Shown: positions 27,301 to 39,100 of the stretch, one piece after another
How positions within the stretch are numbered: position 1 is the first letter of the stretch
Layout: every line of letters begins with the position of its first letter
From: Burhinus oedicnemus
Lineage: Eukaryota > Chordata > Aves > Charadriiformes > Burhinidae
Direction: 5' to 3'
Length of the DNA: 64,000 bases
Assembly (NCBI GenBank): GCA_008921705.1
Contig: VFFE01007018.1
Span: forward strand, 832,015-896,014
The notes under the pieces: generated by a model
What the model was told of the DNA's origin: nothing
Seen by the model: the letters and a program-made list of their open reading frames with translations, nothing else
The model's database searches: none
Program-made: the position numbers and the translations under genes

Positions 27301-30300
27301 CTGAGGGCTGCAGCAGCCGCGTCCTCGTATTTGCACTGGGAAGAGGAAAGGACATATGTCAGGGTGCTGGTTTCCAAAGGACGTATCAGCAGAAGGTCAT
27401 TACCGACTAATTGAGCAAGGCTCAGGCAGGCACAGGCAGCTGAGCCCCGGCCAAGGTGCGCTGCTTGGGGCAGCCCACACCCAAACAAGCCAGCAGGCTC
27501 TCAGCTTTATTGTTGTACGAGCAGATCAAGGAAAAGACCCTTCTCCACCCCGCAGTTCCCCCACCCAGTCCAAAGCGTCTGCAGAAAAGTCTCAGTGTTG
27601 ATTTTGGGCTGGGATAAGTCAAGCATCGCTGGCTGTCGAGCTGCCCCACTCAAGGCTGGTGCTCGGGAAGGTCACCACGGGGCACCCAGGTCTGCGAACT
27701 GGGTGGTGAGTGCTGCGTGGCCAGGATTGGGATATCCAGGGGCAGGCAGGGCTAGGCTTTACCCCGATTCAGGCACAGCTCCCTGCGAGGGAGGATCCTC
27801 AGCTCCCACCCTGAGCCACGCTTCAGAGGGACCAGTTGGACCCCCACGCCTGGGACCACAGCTAGTCCTTCTCAGCAGCCTGGCACCCAGCTGTGGTCTC
27901 CACCTCAACACTTCCCAGGACAGTGCCTGTCCCAGCTCCATCCTGGCTGCTCCCCAGGTGGCTGTGCCTCACCGGTCAGCACATTGCTCCCCACCTCGGC
28001 ACTGGCAGGCTGCGCCCCGGCCACCTCCCCCCCCCCACCAGGCAAGCAGAGCCAAGCCAGGGCTGAAGCAGGGCAGGCAGCCACGAGCATTGCTCCCGCT
28101 CACACACAAGTTATGGCCTCGTACCCCTGCAGGGAGACGGGCTCCTGAGGTTTTTCCACCAGGCTGGCTCCCTGGCCATCGGCAGAGCCAGCCACTGCCA
28201 CAGCAGCCACCCAGCCCAGGCAAGCTCAGGGGCTGCCCCTGCCCAGGCCACCAGCACTGAGCTGGGCTAGAAGGCAGCATCACAAAAGCCCCGCGTAGAA
28301 AGAGGCAAAGAACCCCCTACCAACCCAAAGAGAGACCCCCAACAGCAACATCCCCACCTTACCCAGAGGGATGAGCCCAAACCTGGCAGCCCCAGCCAGC
28401 TCTGGGCTGGGCTTTTGACCCCTTATATAGGGCACGTGCAGGCAGCCCCCACCTGGGGGGGGCGTCAGCCCCAGGTGTGCTGGTCCCACTGCCTGGCCGG
28501 GGCTAGCCATACCCACACCCAGCCCTGGCCACCACCGCACCACAGGAGCCTTCCCACCTCACCCGGCACGGGGCCCCGCTGCCAGCCCCACACCGATACC
28601 AGTCTTCACGCACCGAACGCAGGGGAGGGAGGTTTTATGCCTGGGCATGGAAAGGGTTAAACCTCCTCCTCTTCCTCCCCAGTGGGGTGCCCAGTGTTCA
28701 CCCTTGGGATTGCATTCCCAGTCCGACCCAGTGGCGGTGCGCATTCCCAGTCTGACCTCCCAGCAGCAACCAGTCCTGCACCATGGCACCGTGGCACTGC
28801 CGCAGCACCATGGCACTGGGCTGTGGGTCTGGCTGCTCTCACAATGGGCAAGCCAGACATGCTCTGGGCAGCCAGAGCAGCCCGTCGTGCCGGCGTGTGC
28901 TGCACCACACGGGACCCCTCGGCACACCAGGCACGGCAAAGGTGCCAGCCCCAGCACCCGGACACGCTGGCACTGCCCTCCACACATACTCATGGTCCCG
29001 GTACGCTCGCCCTGCACAAAAGCTGCTCAGAGAGGTGGCAGCCCCAGTAATTAATCATTACCTTGGTCCTCATGGCTGGGGTGACGGAGGGGACAAGGGG
29101 GAGGTGGGCACCCACGTCTCCGCCAGTCCCTGCCCGTGCTGACTGAATGGGTCAGTCATTAACGGGAGTGGGGCTCGTTTGGCTTTTGCACCACCTGGAA
29201 AGGGGCCACTTACTGTTTTACAACTAAAATAACAAATTATTTCATAGAGGGCTGGAGCTGCTGGGAGCTCTCGGGCCGGCCGCGGTGCGGCGCCGGGGCA
29301 GTCGGCACAGCCTCCCGCGCCCCATCCCCGGCACTGGCACCAACTGTGGCCCAGGGCTGCCCAAGCCGTGCCCACAAGGAGCACGCTGTTCCCACCGGCA
29401 GGAGCCAAGGGGGCACAAGTGATGGAGAAGGAAGAAGGGGAGCACCAGGGGCAAGGGGTGACGTGTCCCCATAGTTGCCTGTCCCCATCGATGCTCCCCC
29501 CCCACCCCCAGGGACCCCATCCCCTAGTGATGCCCAGGGACCCCCAGCCCCGCAGCCGACTCTCTGGGGGGGACAGGCTCCGTGCAGCGGATGCTGGTGT
29601 CTGCATCCTGCAACCCTGCCCCGTGGCTGTGGGCACCGGCGATGCCACATCCCGAGTGCTCGGCTTCCTCTGGGAACGGGAAGCTGTGCCGTGCCCCGAC
29701 TTCCACTCCCAGGGAATGCGATGGGAACCAGCCGGAGCCCCCGCTCCCCTGCCCTGCCCTCCCGAGCCGCTCACGCACGGTCTGGCCTCGCAGCCGGCTC
29801 TCCGGGTGCCGCAGGACGCAGCCCCGCGCTGGCACCCATTGAGCAGGGTCCCCACGCCGCCTCCCCAAGGCGACCTGCTGACAGCCCCAACAATAGCACG
29901 GCTGATAAAAATCATAAAGCAACAAGTGCACTTCCCCGGGCAGTGCCCTGCCGCCATCGCCCACCCTGGAGTGCCCAGCCTGGTGCTGCGGGGTGGGGGG
30001 GCCAGGGGGAGCCGAGCCGGGGGTGCCAGGAGCCCACCAGGACCTGGGCTTTGTGCTTCTGCTCCGCCAGCCGGACCTCCTCAGAGAATGACCCCCATAA
30101 AACGAAGCAGCAGCTGTTTGGTGGATAATAAAACATTCTTTTTTTTTCCTCTTTTACAACTAGTTTACTGCATAAACGTTTCGGCAGCACAGCAGAGCAC
30201 TGGGAGCAGCAAACCTCCTCTCGTGCTGCTGCGTGCTCCAGGCAGGTTGTGGGACCCCCCAGGGCAGCTCCTGGATGGGCTGCAGGACCCTTTCCTCATC

Positions 30301-33300
30301 CCATGGGATGGGTCCCCAGCACCCATGGGAGCAGCACGCGGACGGCAGCACCCACCCCGGTCACTGGTGCAGGAACGGTGCGGGGAAGAGGGATGCAAAC
30401 CAAGAGGGTGACAGCAGCCGGGCGACTCTGCTGCCGACGTCTCCTCTCCTGAGCCACACGCCTCCAGGGACGGCTGGGTGCTGGGGGTCACCGTGATCCC
30501 GGGATGGAGATGCCCCTGGGACTCAGGGGCTCTTCACCCACCGGCTCTGGAGGCAGATTTACTAGCTTGTAGCCAGGGGTGTTTATGGTGGGCTGGAATG
30601 CGCGCCCCCAGCACGTGATGAATTTACAACGTGCCAACAAGTGGATTTATTCCTACCCCACTGTCAGTGAATTAATCACAGCAGCCACGGAAAGGCTGGA
30701 GGCGCAGAGTGGGGAGAGGTGCCTGGAGAGGGGCACCTCGGGCACGTCGGGCACAGGGCATCGCAGGGACGGTGCCTGGCTCCGGCTGTGCCAGCCCTGT
30801 CGCCTTGAGCTGTGGCGAGCTCCGGGGCTGCCACGTCTCCTCCAGCACTCCTGCCAAGCTGCCGTCTCGGGGAGCTGGTTTGGGTTAGGTGAAGCTGGGG
30901 AAGCCGGGAGAGGAGCACGTTTTCCAGCTGATTTCACGCTCACAAACGCCGCTGTTCCCCGGGGAACCTCGTTTTGCCTCCTCCGACGGCACACGGAGCC
31001 CGATGTGCAAGGGCATGCACCAGTAGGGCTGCTCTCGCCGCAGCTCCCGGCTGCCCTCGGGGGACCGCAGCCACGGGCGAGGAGTGCGGCGCTGCAACGC
31101 CTGCCCCAGCAGGCAGCCGAGAATCAATGTGTTCAGGAAAAATATGGCCCAGGGGGTTATTCCCCAGGAATCTCCCAGGTTTGCCACGCCAGCACTGCTG
31201 GCAGGGCTGTTTGTGCTGCGGCAAGGGGCTGCGGCCAGGCTTCGCTGTCACCCTCAGCTGCCATCGCCGTGGGTGAGGGACGAGAGCAGCCGGCGCAGGA
31301 GCAGACGCCGCTGCTGTTCCTGTGAACGCCGCGTCCCTGGGCCCGTGCTGAGCTATTTCAAGCAACACCCCGCGGCAGCATTTGTGCGTCTGTTTTGCAT
31401 TTGCTGTTTAACGGCGACGTGGGTCACTTCACCCCTCGCTCCCATCCCAACACCTCGGCAAACAAGGCGCTGCCCCGCGCCGGCTGCCTGCGTGGGTCAG
31501 GGCACAGCCGAGCCCTCGGGGACATCCCGCTGCTGGCGCTGGGGCCACCTCGCTCCTGTCCCTGCAGCCCTCATGGCAGCATGGGGCTGGAGACATCGCT
31601 TGCTCCTGCTCCAGCAGCAGTGCCCAGCAGCCCTCCTCCTCCTCCTCTTCCTCCTCCTAACCCCCTAAACCACAGAAGCATTTCCCCCAGCGCTCTGTTC
31701 GGGGCTCGGCCACGTCTGCCCACTGGCTCTGGGCACGCACTTGCCCAGGAAGGGCCAGCAGCCTCCGGGGCCGCCGAGGGGAGAGGTTTAAGCTTTAGCT
31801 CCTCTGTGGCTTTCAACTCAGTGTGCCATTTCCAAACAGAGGTCTCGGGCCGCCAGCTCCCACCTGGGCTGGCTCTCTGCGGAAAAGGGAGCCGTGGAAA
31901 TGTTAGGTGAGTGCAGTTTTTCCATGCATGTGTATATAGGAGTGGAGTCAGCTGCCAAAGTAAATACAACCCTTCCCTTTCCAAAAATGTCCTCCAGGAA
32001 TTGTAAAGGATCCTGGAGCAAGAATTCTGTCTCAGATCCTTTATGTTTTCTATCGGGGGAAGCGTATAAACCCGCTTCTTTTTAGCTCTAGCAAAGTCAA
32101 CGTGCTGAGAGTGTTTTTTTTATGACATGCACCAAAGGCGCTGGGAGCTGGAGCCATGGCCATGCGTACCCCGGGCAGGGCTTACGCAGAAAAACAATCC
32201 CAGTAAAGAGCTTTATAGCCACCGAGGAATGTGGAACCTCCACCAGCCCGGCCGAAGCTTGCAAAGCTAATTGCTTTGGGATTTACTCTTTGGGGGGGTC
32301 GAGTCTCCGTGGTTGCTGCCTCAGAGGGTCCCAGCTGCCCTTGCGGTTCATTAGGATGCTGAATGGGGAACTAGAGATGCTTTTAGGAGGCTGCAGCGGT
32401 TGTGGGGTAAGGGAAGGAGCCATGCGGTTCCCAGCTGCCGCCCTGCCTTCTCCCGTTACAGCCGGGGACCCTTCCTGCCCCCGCGGGGTCCCTGCTCAGA
32501 GCTGGCGGTGGCGGCGGTGGCCATGGCGTCCCCACGGCTGTTGCGGTGCAGAGCCAGGCGCTGTCCCCGAGCCTGGCAGGGCCGTCCCCTGCAAGCTGAC
32601 CTGCTGGGACCCATCCCCAGCCCGGGCTGAACCCCCCGGGGCAGAAACACAGGGGATGCTTTCGGGGGCCAGTGCATCCTCGTGTCTCCCAGGGCAAAGG
32701 CTGCGGTGGCTGATTGCTGCTGCTGCTTGAACCGGCACCTCACAACGTGCCGGCGGAGCGGCCGCTCCGGGGTGTTGTGCCCGCGGCCGCCGCAGCCGCT
32801 CCCTGCCTGGCCCCGGCTGGCCGGCATGTTTTCTTTACTGATCTTTTCTTGCTCATTTAAGTGACTTTGGAAAATGGGATTTTGGCTCTTAAATCGTTCA
32901 GGGGCTTTTGAAAATTTGACTCTAAATACTTTCCGAAGTGCATTTTGTATGAAGTAATTCTCTCCAACCTCCCACAGTGGTAGTCAGATTGCATTTAATC
33001 CATCACTGAATGTTCCCGAAGGCTGGGATCTGGCACCACGCTCCACACGGAGCCGTGGCTCGCCCCGCGTTGTGCCGGCACCGCCACTCACTGCCCAGCC
33101 TCCTCCTGTCCGGGGCACCTCTCACCTGCTTGTCACCTCCTGCAAAGCCGGGGCGATGCACCCCGGCCCCCCGGCCCTGCCCTCGGCACAGCCCGGCGCA
33201 GCCCTGCCGGCAAGCTGAGCGAGCACAGCGGTGCAGCCTGGCACGCGTGGCCGGTGCAGCTCATCCTCACCTGCCGTGGGGACACCGCAGTGCACGGCCG

Positions 33301-34484
33301 CCAGCATGACGGGGCTGCGCTCAGCAGAAGCACTGCATGGCCCCGGCCGCCAGCCCAGCCTCTCGCGCCCCCCCCCCCAGATTTTCCTGTCGAGCACCAA
33401 GAGCTGGTTTTCAGAGCACAATTATCCATCTTGTGGAAACATGGAAACTATATTCCAATGCATAGGGCTGATTCGATTACATCCGTGACCCACTGAAATT
33501 AAGTTAAGGCATTTTTCAGCCCTAGATTGAATTATTTCTCCTCCCTCTCTTTCGTTCCTCCTCTGCAGAGCAGCAGGATGGCTGGGACGGGGTTTTTTTG
33601 GGGGGGGAGCAAACCCGGGACCCTGCGAGCAGCCCCTGGGTGCAGCAGTGCCAGCGCACCCAGGCCTCGGTGCTGCTGTGGCACCGTGGCCCTCGCCAGC
33701 TCGTTCACAGCCGCTGACACTGCGAGCTCGATGCCGGTCTTCGAGGCGGCGTCTCTTGCCCCCCTGGGAGTCTGGGGCCACCACAGAGCCCTGGCACGGC
33801 AGGCGGGCGCGGAGCTGCCAGAGGTTAGAGGCAGCAGAGCCGCTAAATCCCGCGCTAAGCCCAGCTTCCCTCTCCCGCCGGGAAGGAGAACCTTCAGCAG
33901 CGGCTCGTCACAGCCAGCGCCCGGCCCCGCGCTGCTGCGCCCGGGCTGAGCCATGTCCCAGGACAAGCCGTGTCCAGGGATGAGCCACGTCAGGGGCGGC
34001 AGTGCCTCCAGCAGTCGTGGCTGCGTGTGCCCTCACAGGCATGTTCGTCCCTGGTGCCCCACGTGCCCCATTTGGGTTGGCACCGTGGGGACACCGCTAA
34101 GCGTGGAGTGAGTGTCCTTGGTGCTCCGGTGCAGTGCGTGGCCAGGTGGGGCAGGGTAGCCAGGGCAGCATGGCCAGGGTGGCATGGCGGCACCCCAGGC
34201 TCCGTACCGGTGAAGGGCAGGCGCGGGGGCCCCGGAGGAGCGAGCCGGCACGGGGGCGATGACAGGGGGGAGAGGCCGGCACAGAGCGAGGCTGCAGCCG
34301 ATGGTTTGCTCTGTGGGACAGAGGAATGTCTGTGCTGGCTAATGAGTCTGTGTGCAGAGGAAATGCTTTGCCAGTGAGAGCTCCGGTTAAACAAGGCTGG
34401 TCCATTTCTGCGGGAGCCGCGGTGCCGGCGGAGGCACCCCCCCCGCGCTCTGCCTTGCACCCGGGCTCCCCGGCACTGGGAACT
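24346..34484. other. Intergenic between TRAPPC3 and COL8A2, part 2
   Basis: No recognised gene. AT-rich islands with homeodomain-type TAAT cores stand out from the GC-rich background near 24597-24650 and 29045-29060. A (CTC)n stretch is at 31632-31658. Isolated TATA-like (28424, 32064) and AATAAA (30126) motifs have no matching transcript structure. Confidence 0.45.
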
Positions 34485-34552
34485 GCAGGTGGGATGAAAG
34501 CGATGGCAGGTGGGATGAGAGCGATGGCAGGTGGGACGAGGGCGATGGCAGG
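34485..34552. repeat. 21-bp tandem repeat, 3.2 copies
   Basis: The unit GCAGGTGGGATGARAGCGATG occurs at 34485, 34506 and 34527 with one to three differences, then a partial copy. It is a small minisatellite in intergenic sequence. Confidence 0.85.
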
Positions 34553-35759
34553 AGAGCCAGCACTGCCGGGGCATCACAGCCGCGAGGCCAAGACAGCAGC
34601 AGAGCGGTTTCTGCCAGCAGCCGTCCCGCCGGGGCCGCGGTCCCTGAGCAGCAGGTGACGGTTGCACCGCGGTTCGCGGGGCTCGGCCATGGCCAGGAGC
34701 AGCCTTGGGGCTGCTCTAAGCTGCTCGCCGTGGCCTGCGGTAGGGACCAGCCGCGGCGGACCCCCAGCCTGCTCGGGGTACAGAGGGGACCCCCACCCCA
34801 GCCCATCCGCCCGCGCAGGGCAGAGCACATCAGCATTCCTGGGAGCAGGGTCTGGCCCCGCAGCGGCCGCTCGCCGAGGGAAGGCATTGAGGGGGGATTA
34901 GCCGTCTGATGCCCCCCCCTTGCTCAGGCGCTTAATACAGAAAACAAACACCCTTGTGCGCCCCGGTGGCCTCGATCCAGACGGGTTTTCTCCATGCCCG
35001 TTGCCTGAGCAACCTTAATCTGCCTCCCGGGGCACACCGGGGCCCTGCACCCCTCGGGCCCGTGTACCCCAGCAGCTCTGGCAGTGCCGGCAGTGTCCCG
35101 GCTGTGCCTGGCACGCGGCTGCCAGCGGGATGCCACGGCTCCTCCGCCTTGGGAAGGGATGGCACATGGTGGCTGGGAAAGGCTGGATGTGGGGGCTGTG
35201 GGCACCCCACTCCCCCGGGATCGGGGCACCTTTGTCCCGGTGCATGATTTGAAACTGCGCCGAACCAAGAGGCAGCAGGACCTGACTGCACCAGCCCCGC
35301 ATTTCCCTACTTTTCCACTCGGGACAGCAGGATTTTTGGGGTGGTGAAGTCCGCCTGCCATGGCAAAGGCGGGGAGCACCTCCTGCTCGGACTGGCCCTG
35401 TGCCCACAAAAGGAATGGGCGGTGGGTTTGGGGGAGCGTGGGAGCAAACTGCTCCAGCCCTGGGCTGCCAGAAGGAAGGGGAAGGGGGGTTGAACCCCCA
35501 TCTGCCTCATCCCAGGGCAGTGTCGGAGGCAGGCAGCACCCCGCCCAGGGGCACCAGGCTCCCCGGGTGCTTTGCAGACCAAGGGGACTCTTTTCCCACC
35601 ACTGGGACGGGTACTGCTGGCAGCAGCATCCCCAGGGCAACGGGCATCCCAGCACCGGGCGAGGGCAGAGCGGGTCCAGGGGGGTGTGCCATGCCCAGGG
35701 CCCCCATGCCCACCCCCTGGGCTGGTGAGGAGGGGGAGAGAGCCCTCTGCTCCCACCCC
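34553..35759. other. Intergenic upstream of the candidate COL8A2 first exon
   Basis: GC-rich unique sequence with no recognised exon or repeat. It may contain distal promoter elements of COL8A2. Confidence 0.4.
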
Positions 35760-36162
35760 GCCGGCGGGCCGGGGGCCGGGCACTTTTATTGATGCGTGCA
35801 GTCTCCCTCCTGCGACAGAGGAGCAGAGAAGCGCTGCCGGGCTGCGACCTCCGCGGAGGGGAGAGGGGGGAGGAAGAAAAAAAAAAAAAGAAAAAAAAAA
35901 AAAAGAGGGAAAAAGGAAGAAATCGCAGCAGCCAGCCCAGCCCAGCCCGGTCCCGCACCGCCCGCCCTCGCCGGCAGCGCTGCCCGCTCCGCATCTCCCC
36001 GCACCTCCCGGTTCGGCTCCGCACCGCCCCGCAGGGCTCCGCTCCGCCCCGGCCCGGCCCGCTCCGGCCCGCTCCGCCCCGCGGCGGGGGTGCCCGGCCC
36101 GGCCCGGCCCCTCTCGCCCGCTGCCCGCCGGCCCCTGCCCGCCTGAGCCGCGCTCCGCCGAG
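35760..36162 (+). promoter_or_regulatory. COL8A2: CpG island promoter and candidate noncoding exon 1 of COL8A2
   Basis: A very CpG-dense block with repeated GC-box cores (CCGCCCC, about 36010-36080) ends in the consensus donor CCGAG|GTAAGG, so the exon would end at 36162. It contains no long conserved reading frame, which fits a 5' UTR exon. It is the only strong CpG-island/donor combination between TRAPPC3 and the COL8A2 coding exon, and mammalian COL8A2 also has untranslated first exons. Transcript evidence is absent, so it could be the start of another RNA. Confidence 0.38.
35857..35921. repeat. Polypurine A/G tract
   Basis: An uninterrupted purine stretch with GGGGAGAGGGGGGAGG, then two A runs of 13 and 14 separated by a single G, then AGAGGGAAAAAGG. 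It lies within the candidate COL8A2 promoter/exon 1 block. Long purine tracts can form triplex or R-loop structures and are hard to assemble. Confidence 0.8.
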
Positions 36163-39100
36163 GTAAGGGCTCCGCTGCTCCCCGCGCACCTGGGCGTCCC
36201 CCGCGGGTCGCGCCGGGCTCGGACGGGAGCAAAATCGCTCGAATTTCTCAGTCACGAGTTGCCTGTGATTCTGATTGCTTTTCCCCGTGCCGAGAGGAAT
36301 ATTGCGAGGGCGCTTCCAAACGTCTCTTTCCAGGCGAGGTCCTAGCCTGCGTGCTTGTCTTTATTTCTTTTTCCCTTTTCTCATCCCTTCTTTTTCCCCC
36401 GACCCGCTTTAAGCGTACGCTGTTTCCAGTGAGTCGTACCCGGAGGCTTTGCCGTGGTCGGGAACCAGCCAGAGCCAGCCCCGTCCTAACGTTCAGACCT
36501 TTCCGCCGTTACGAAATATGTTCGCGAGAACAAAAGTGTTTTGGGGAAAGTGCTGCGACCTTTGGGATGGCCACTGCTGGCACGTCGGGGCGGCTTGATG
36601 CCCTGGCCCCGTCGGGAGGTTGTCCCCTCCCGTGGCTGCAAACATCTGCACCAAACGCTTCCCGGGTACCGGCAGGATCAGGGCAGGTCGCGGCGGCTCC
36701 TGCCGCAAACACCCTGGGAAATACAAGGTGCTTATTTTATTTGGTTTTTTTAAAGAGTGTTGCTGTTAATTGCCTCCTGATCTACCAGGTTCCCTGGCTT
36801 TGAACGTTCCCAATAAGCCAGGGAAGATCCCCCCTGTACGGTAGCCCCAGGCGAGGCAATAACCTACCGGAGATACTTTCTCATCTATGGGCAGCTTTGC
36901 TATAAGGAACATGTTTAATAAATCATAAGGCCGGTGAATTCCTGGGATTTTTATTGCTTCTGTAAAAATGCAGTTTTGATCCGTCTGCGAGGGACACTGG
37001 GAAACAAAGCTGCTCCTTTCAGAGCCGGATCCTACGAATTTAGGACGCTGAGCTGGCGGCGGGGCTGGTGCCTGCGAGCCCCCCCTGGGCAGGGGCAGCG
37101 CCGTGGTGGGCGGTGGGAGACGGGGGCTCCCAGGGCCGTTCCCGACCATGCTTGGCATTTCTGCCTCTGCTCTTTGAGGGACCGAACATAAACTGGGTGC
37201 CTGGAGCCCCGTCTTGGCTTCCCCTCGCGCTGCCGGGGCTGCGGACGCGACCGCGTGCACCGAGCGGAGGCAGCGATGCCAGGGGAAACAGCACAGCTGG
37301 AAACCCAGCCAGGCTGCGCCAGGCTTCCAATTACATTTTTCCTCCTCGCCCTATTGCCCAAGGGGAAAAGAAGCAGCAAAAACCAAACTGCTAAAAAACG
37401 GGAGAAATTCTTGCAGAAAGAATCGCCCGGTTTCCATCAGCCGGGCTGACCCGATCCCTCCCCCCCAACAGCGGGGCAGCGGATTGCCCTGGCGTGTTTG
37501 GGCAGAGGAATGGAAATAAAGTGATTTTCTTTATTTGCTTGTTTAAATCTGAAAACTGGGGTTTAGGGGTGGGAGCTGAGCCGAAACGTGAAAGGCACAC
37601 GGAGACGTGAACGCGGGAGCTGTCAGGAGCTCATCGGGATTTCGGAAAATACAAGTGCCGTGGCCAGGGGCGTTGGTTACGGGTTAAAGTGGGTGGTGGA
37701 GGGTGCCCGGCTCTGCCCCGGCTGCCTGGCTTGAACGGAAAGTCCGGTGTGGCCTTGGCCACCGAGCTGCCCTGCAGAAGCAGCGGTTTGGTGATGGGGA
37801 TTTGTCCCCGTCTCCTGCCATGCCTTTGTTTTAGGCTGCGCGGAGCCCGGCCGCAACAGCAGAGGCGGGGAGAGAGCTTTTCTTTGTACAGGGAAGCATT
37901 TAAATTCTTTACAGTGATTCATATATTCCATTCATATGAAACACAGTCCTGCGGAGTGTGAATGGGGACTGCTGGGGGATTTTTTTAAGGCAATAAGCCC
38001 TAGAAGTGTCAAAAGTTATTCACACCTTGGTGAAATCAAGGATATTTCTGTCCGTGGCTCTTGGCAGGGGCTCAGCGCAGCTCGCCTTGTGTCGGGTTTT
38101 TGGTTTCCCACTTGGATACGGTGCGGGGGGAGTGTGGGGGCAGCCCTCTCGCTCCCACTGCCCAGCGCTGTAAGCGTTTCTCGGTGCTTTCTCAGCCCTC
38201 GGAGGGGCCCGGCGTGGGCTGTGCCTGGGGGTCACGGGGCAGCCCCCAGCGCTCAGCCCCACAGGGGTTCGGACCCCCGTGGATCACGCGCCCAGAAAGC
38301 CCCCAGGGCTGGAAAGCAGCCGCATCTCGGTGAGCCTGTGGCTGGGTGGGATGCTGCCCCTCGTGTTTCACCACTCGCGGGGCGGTCACCAAAGCTGTGA
38401 CCAAAGCTACGGGCTGTCACCATCGCGGCAGAGCCCGTCCCCCTCTGCCCCCCATCATGGGGGACGTGAGCCAGCCCGGCGAAGGGACGGGCCGTGCGAG
38501 CATCCCAGCCTTGTAGGAGCTGCAGGAAGACTTTGCACGCCCGGCGCAAGCGGGTGCCCCTCCATCGGCTGCTGTGCATGTTGCAGCGCCAAGAAACCCC
38601 TTCCCCTCCTGCGTCTTTTGGGGCAGCCGGGCTGGGACCTTGGCGAGAGGCTCCGGGGGTCAGGCACAGCCCTGGGGGCACTGACCTGCTCTGGGGGGCT
38701 GCCAAGTCCCCGTTGGGGAGCGTTAATCTGGGGGGGGGGGGAATCAAACGGAGTGGCTGGGGGCCAAGAGGTGCGGGGGCATCGCCCCACTGCCAGGATG
38801 CGCCCCAGGTGCGGGGCCAGCGCCCGCGGGGGGCTCTGGACTCCGCCAGCCGCTCCGGGATGCTTTGAGCCGCTGTAAATCCTCTCCGAAGGAACTGGGA
38901 AGACAGTTTTATGGCTGCTGGGGAGGAAGATTAGCAGGGTGTTGTTTTCGGAGCTGATCCATCACGGGACGCAGGAGCTGCGTGGTGCATCTGAGCGCTT
39001 GGCTGCTGGCGGGCGGCGCAGCCTTTCCTGTGAAGGTTGAGATAAAAACGCCTGGTTTTAATGTTCTGTCTGCTCTTGGGATCTGTGATGTGAGTGACAA

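Noticed and set aside
34924..36255. 443-codon minus-strand frame across the CpG island
   Set aside because: It passes through the polypurine tract (a poly-Phe run) and the GC-box region, and no protein family fits.
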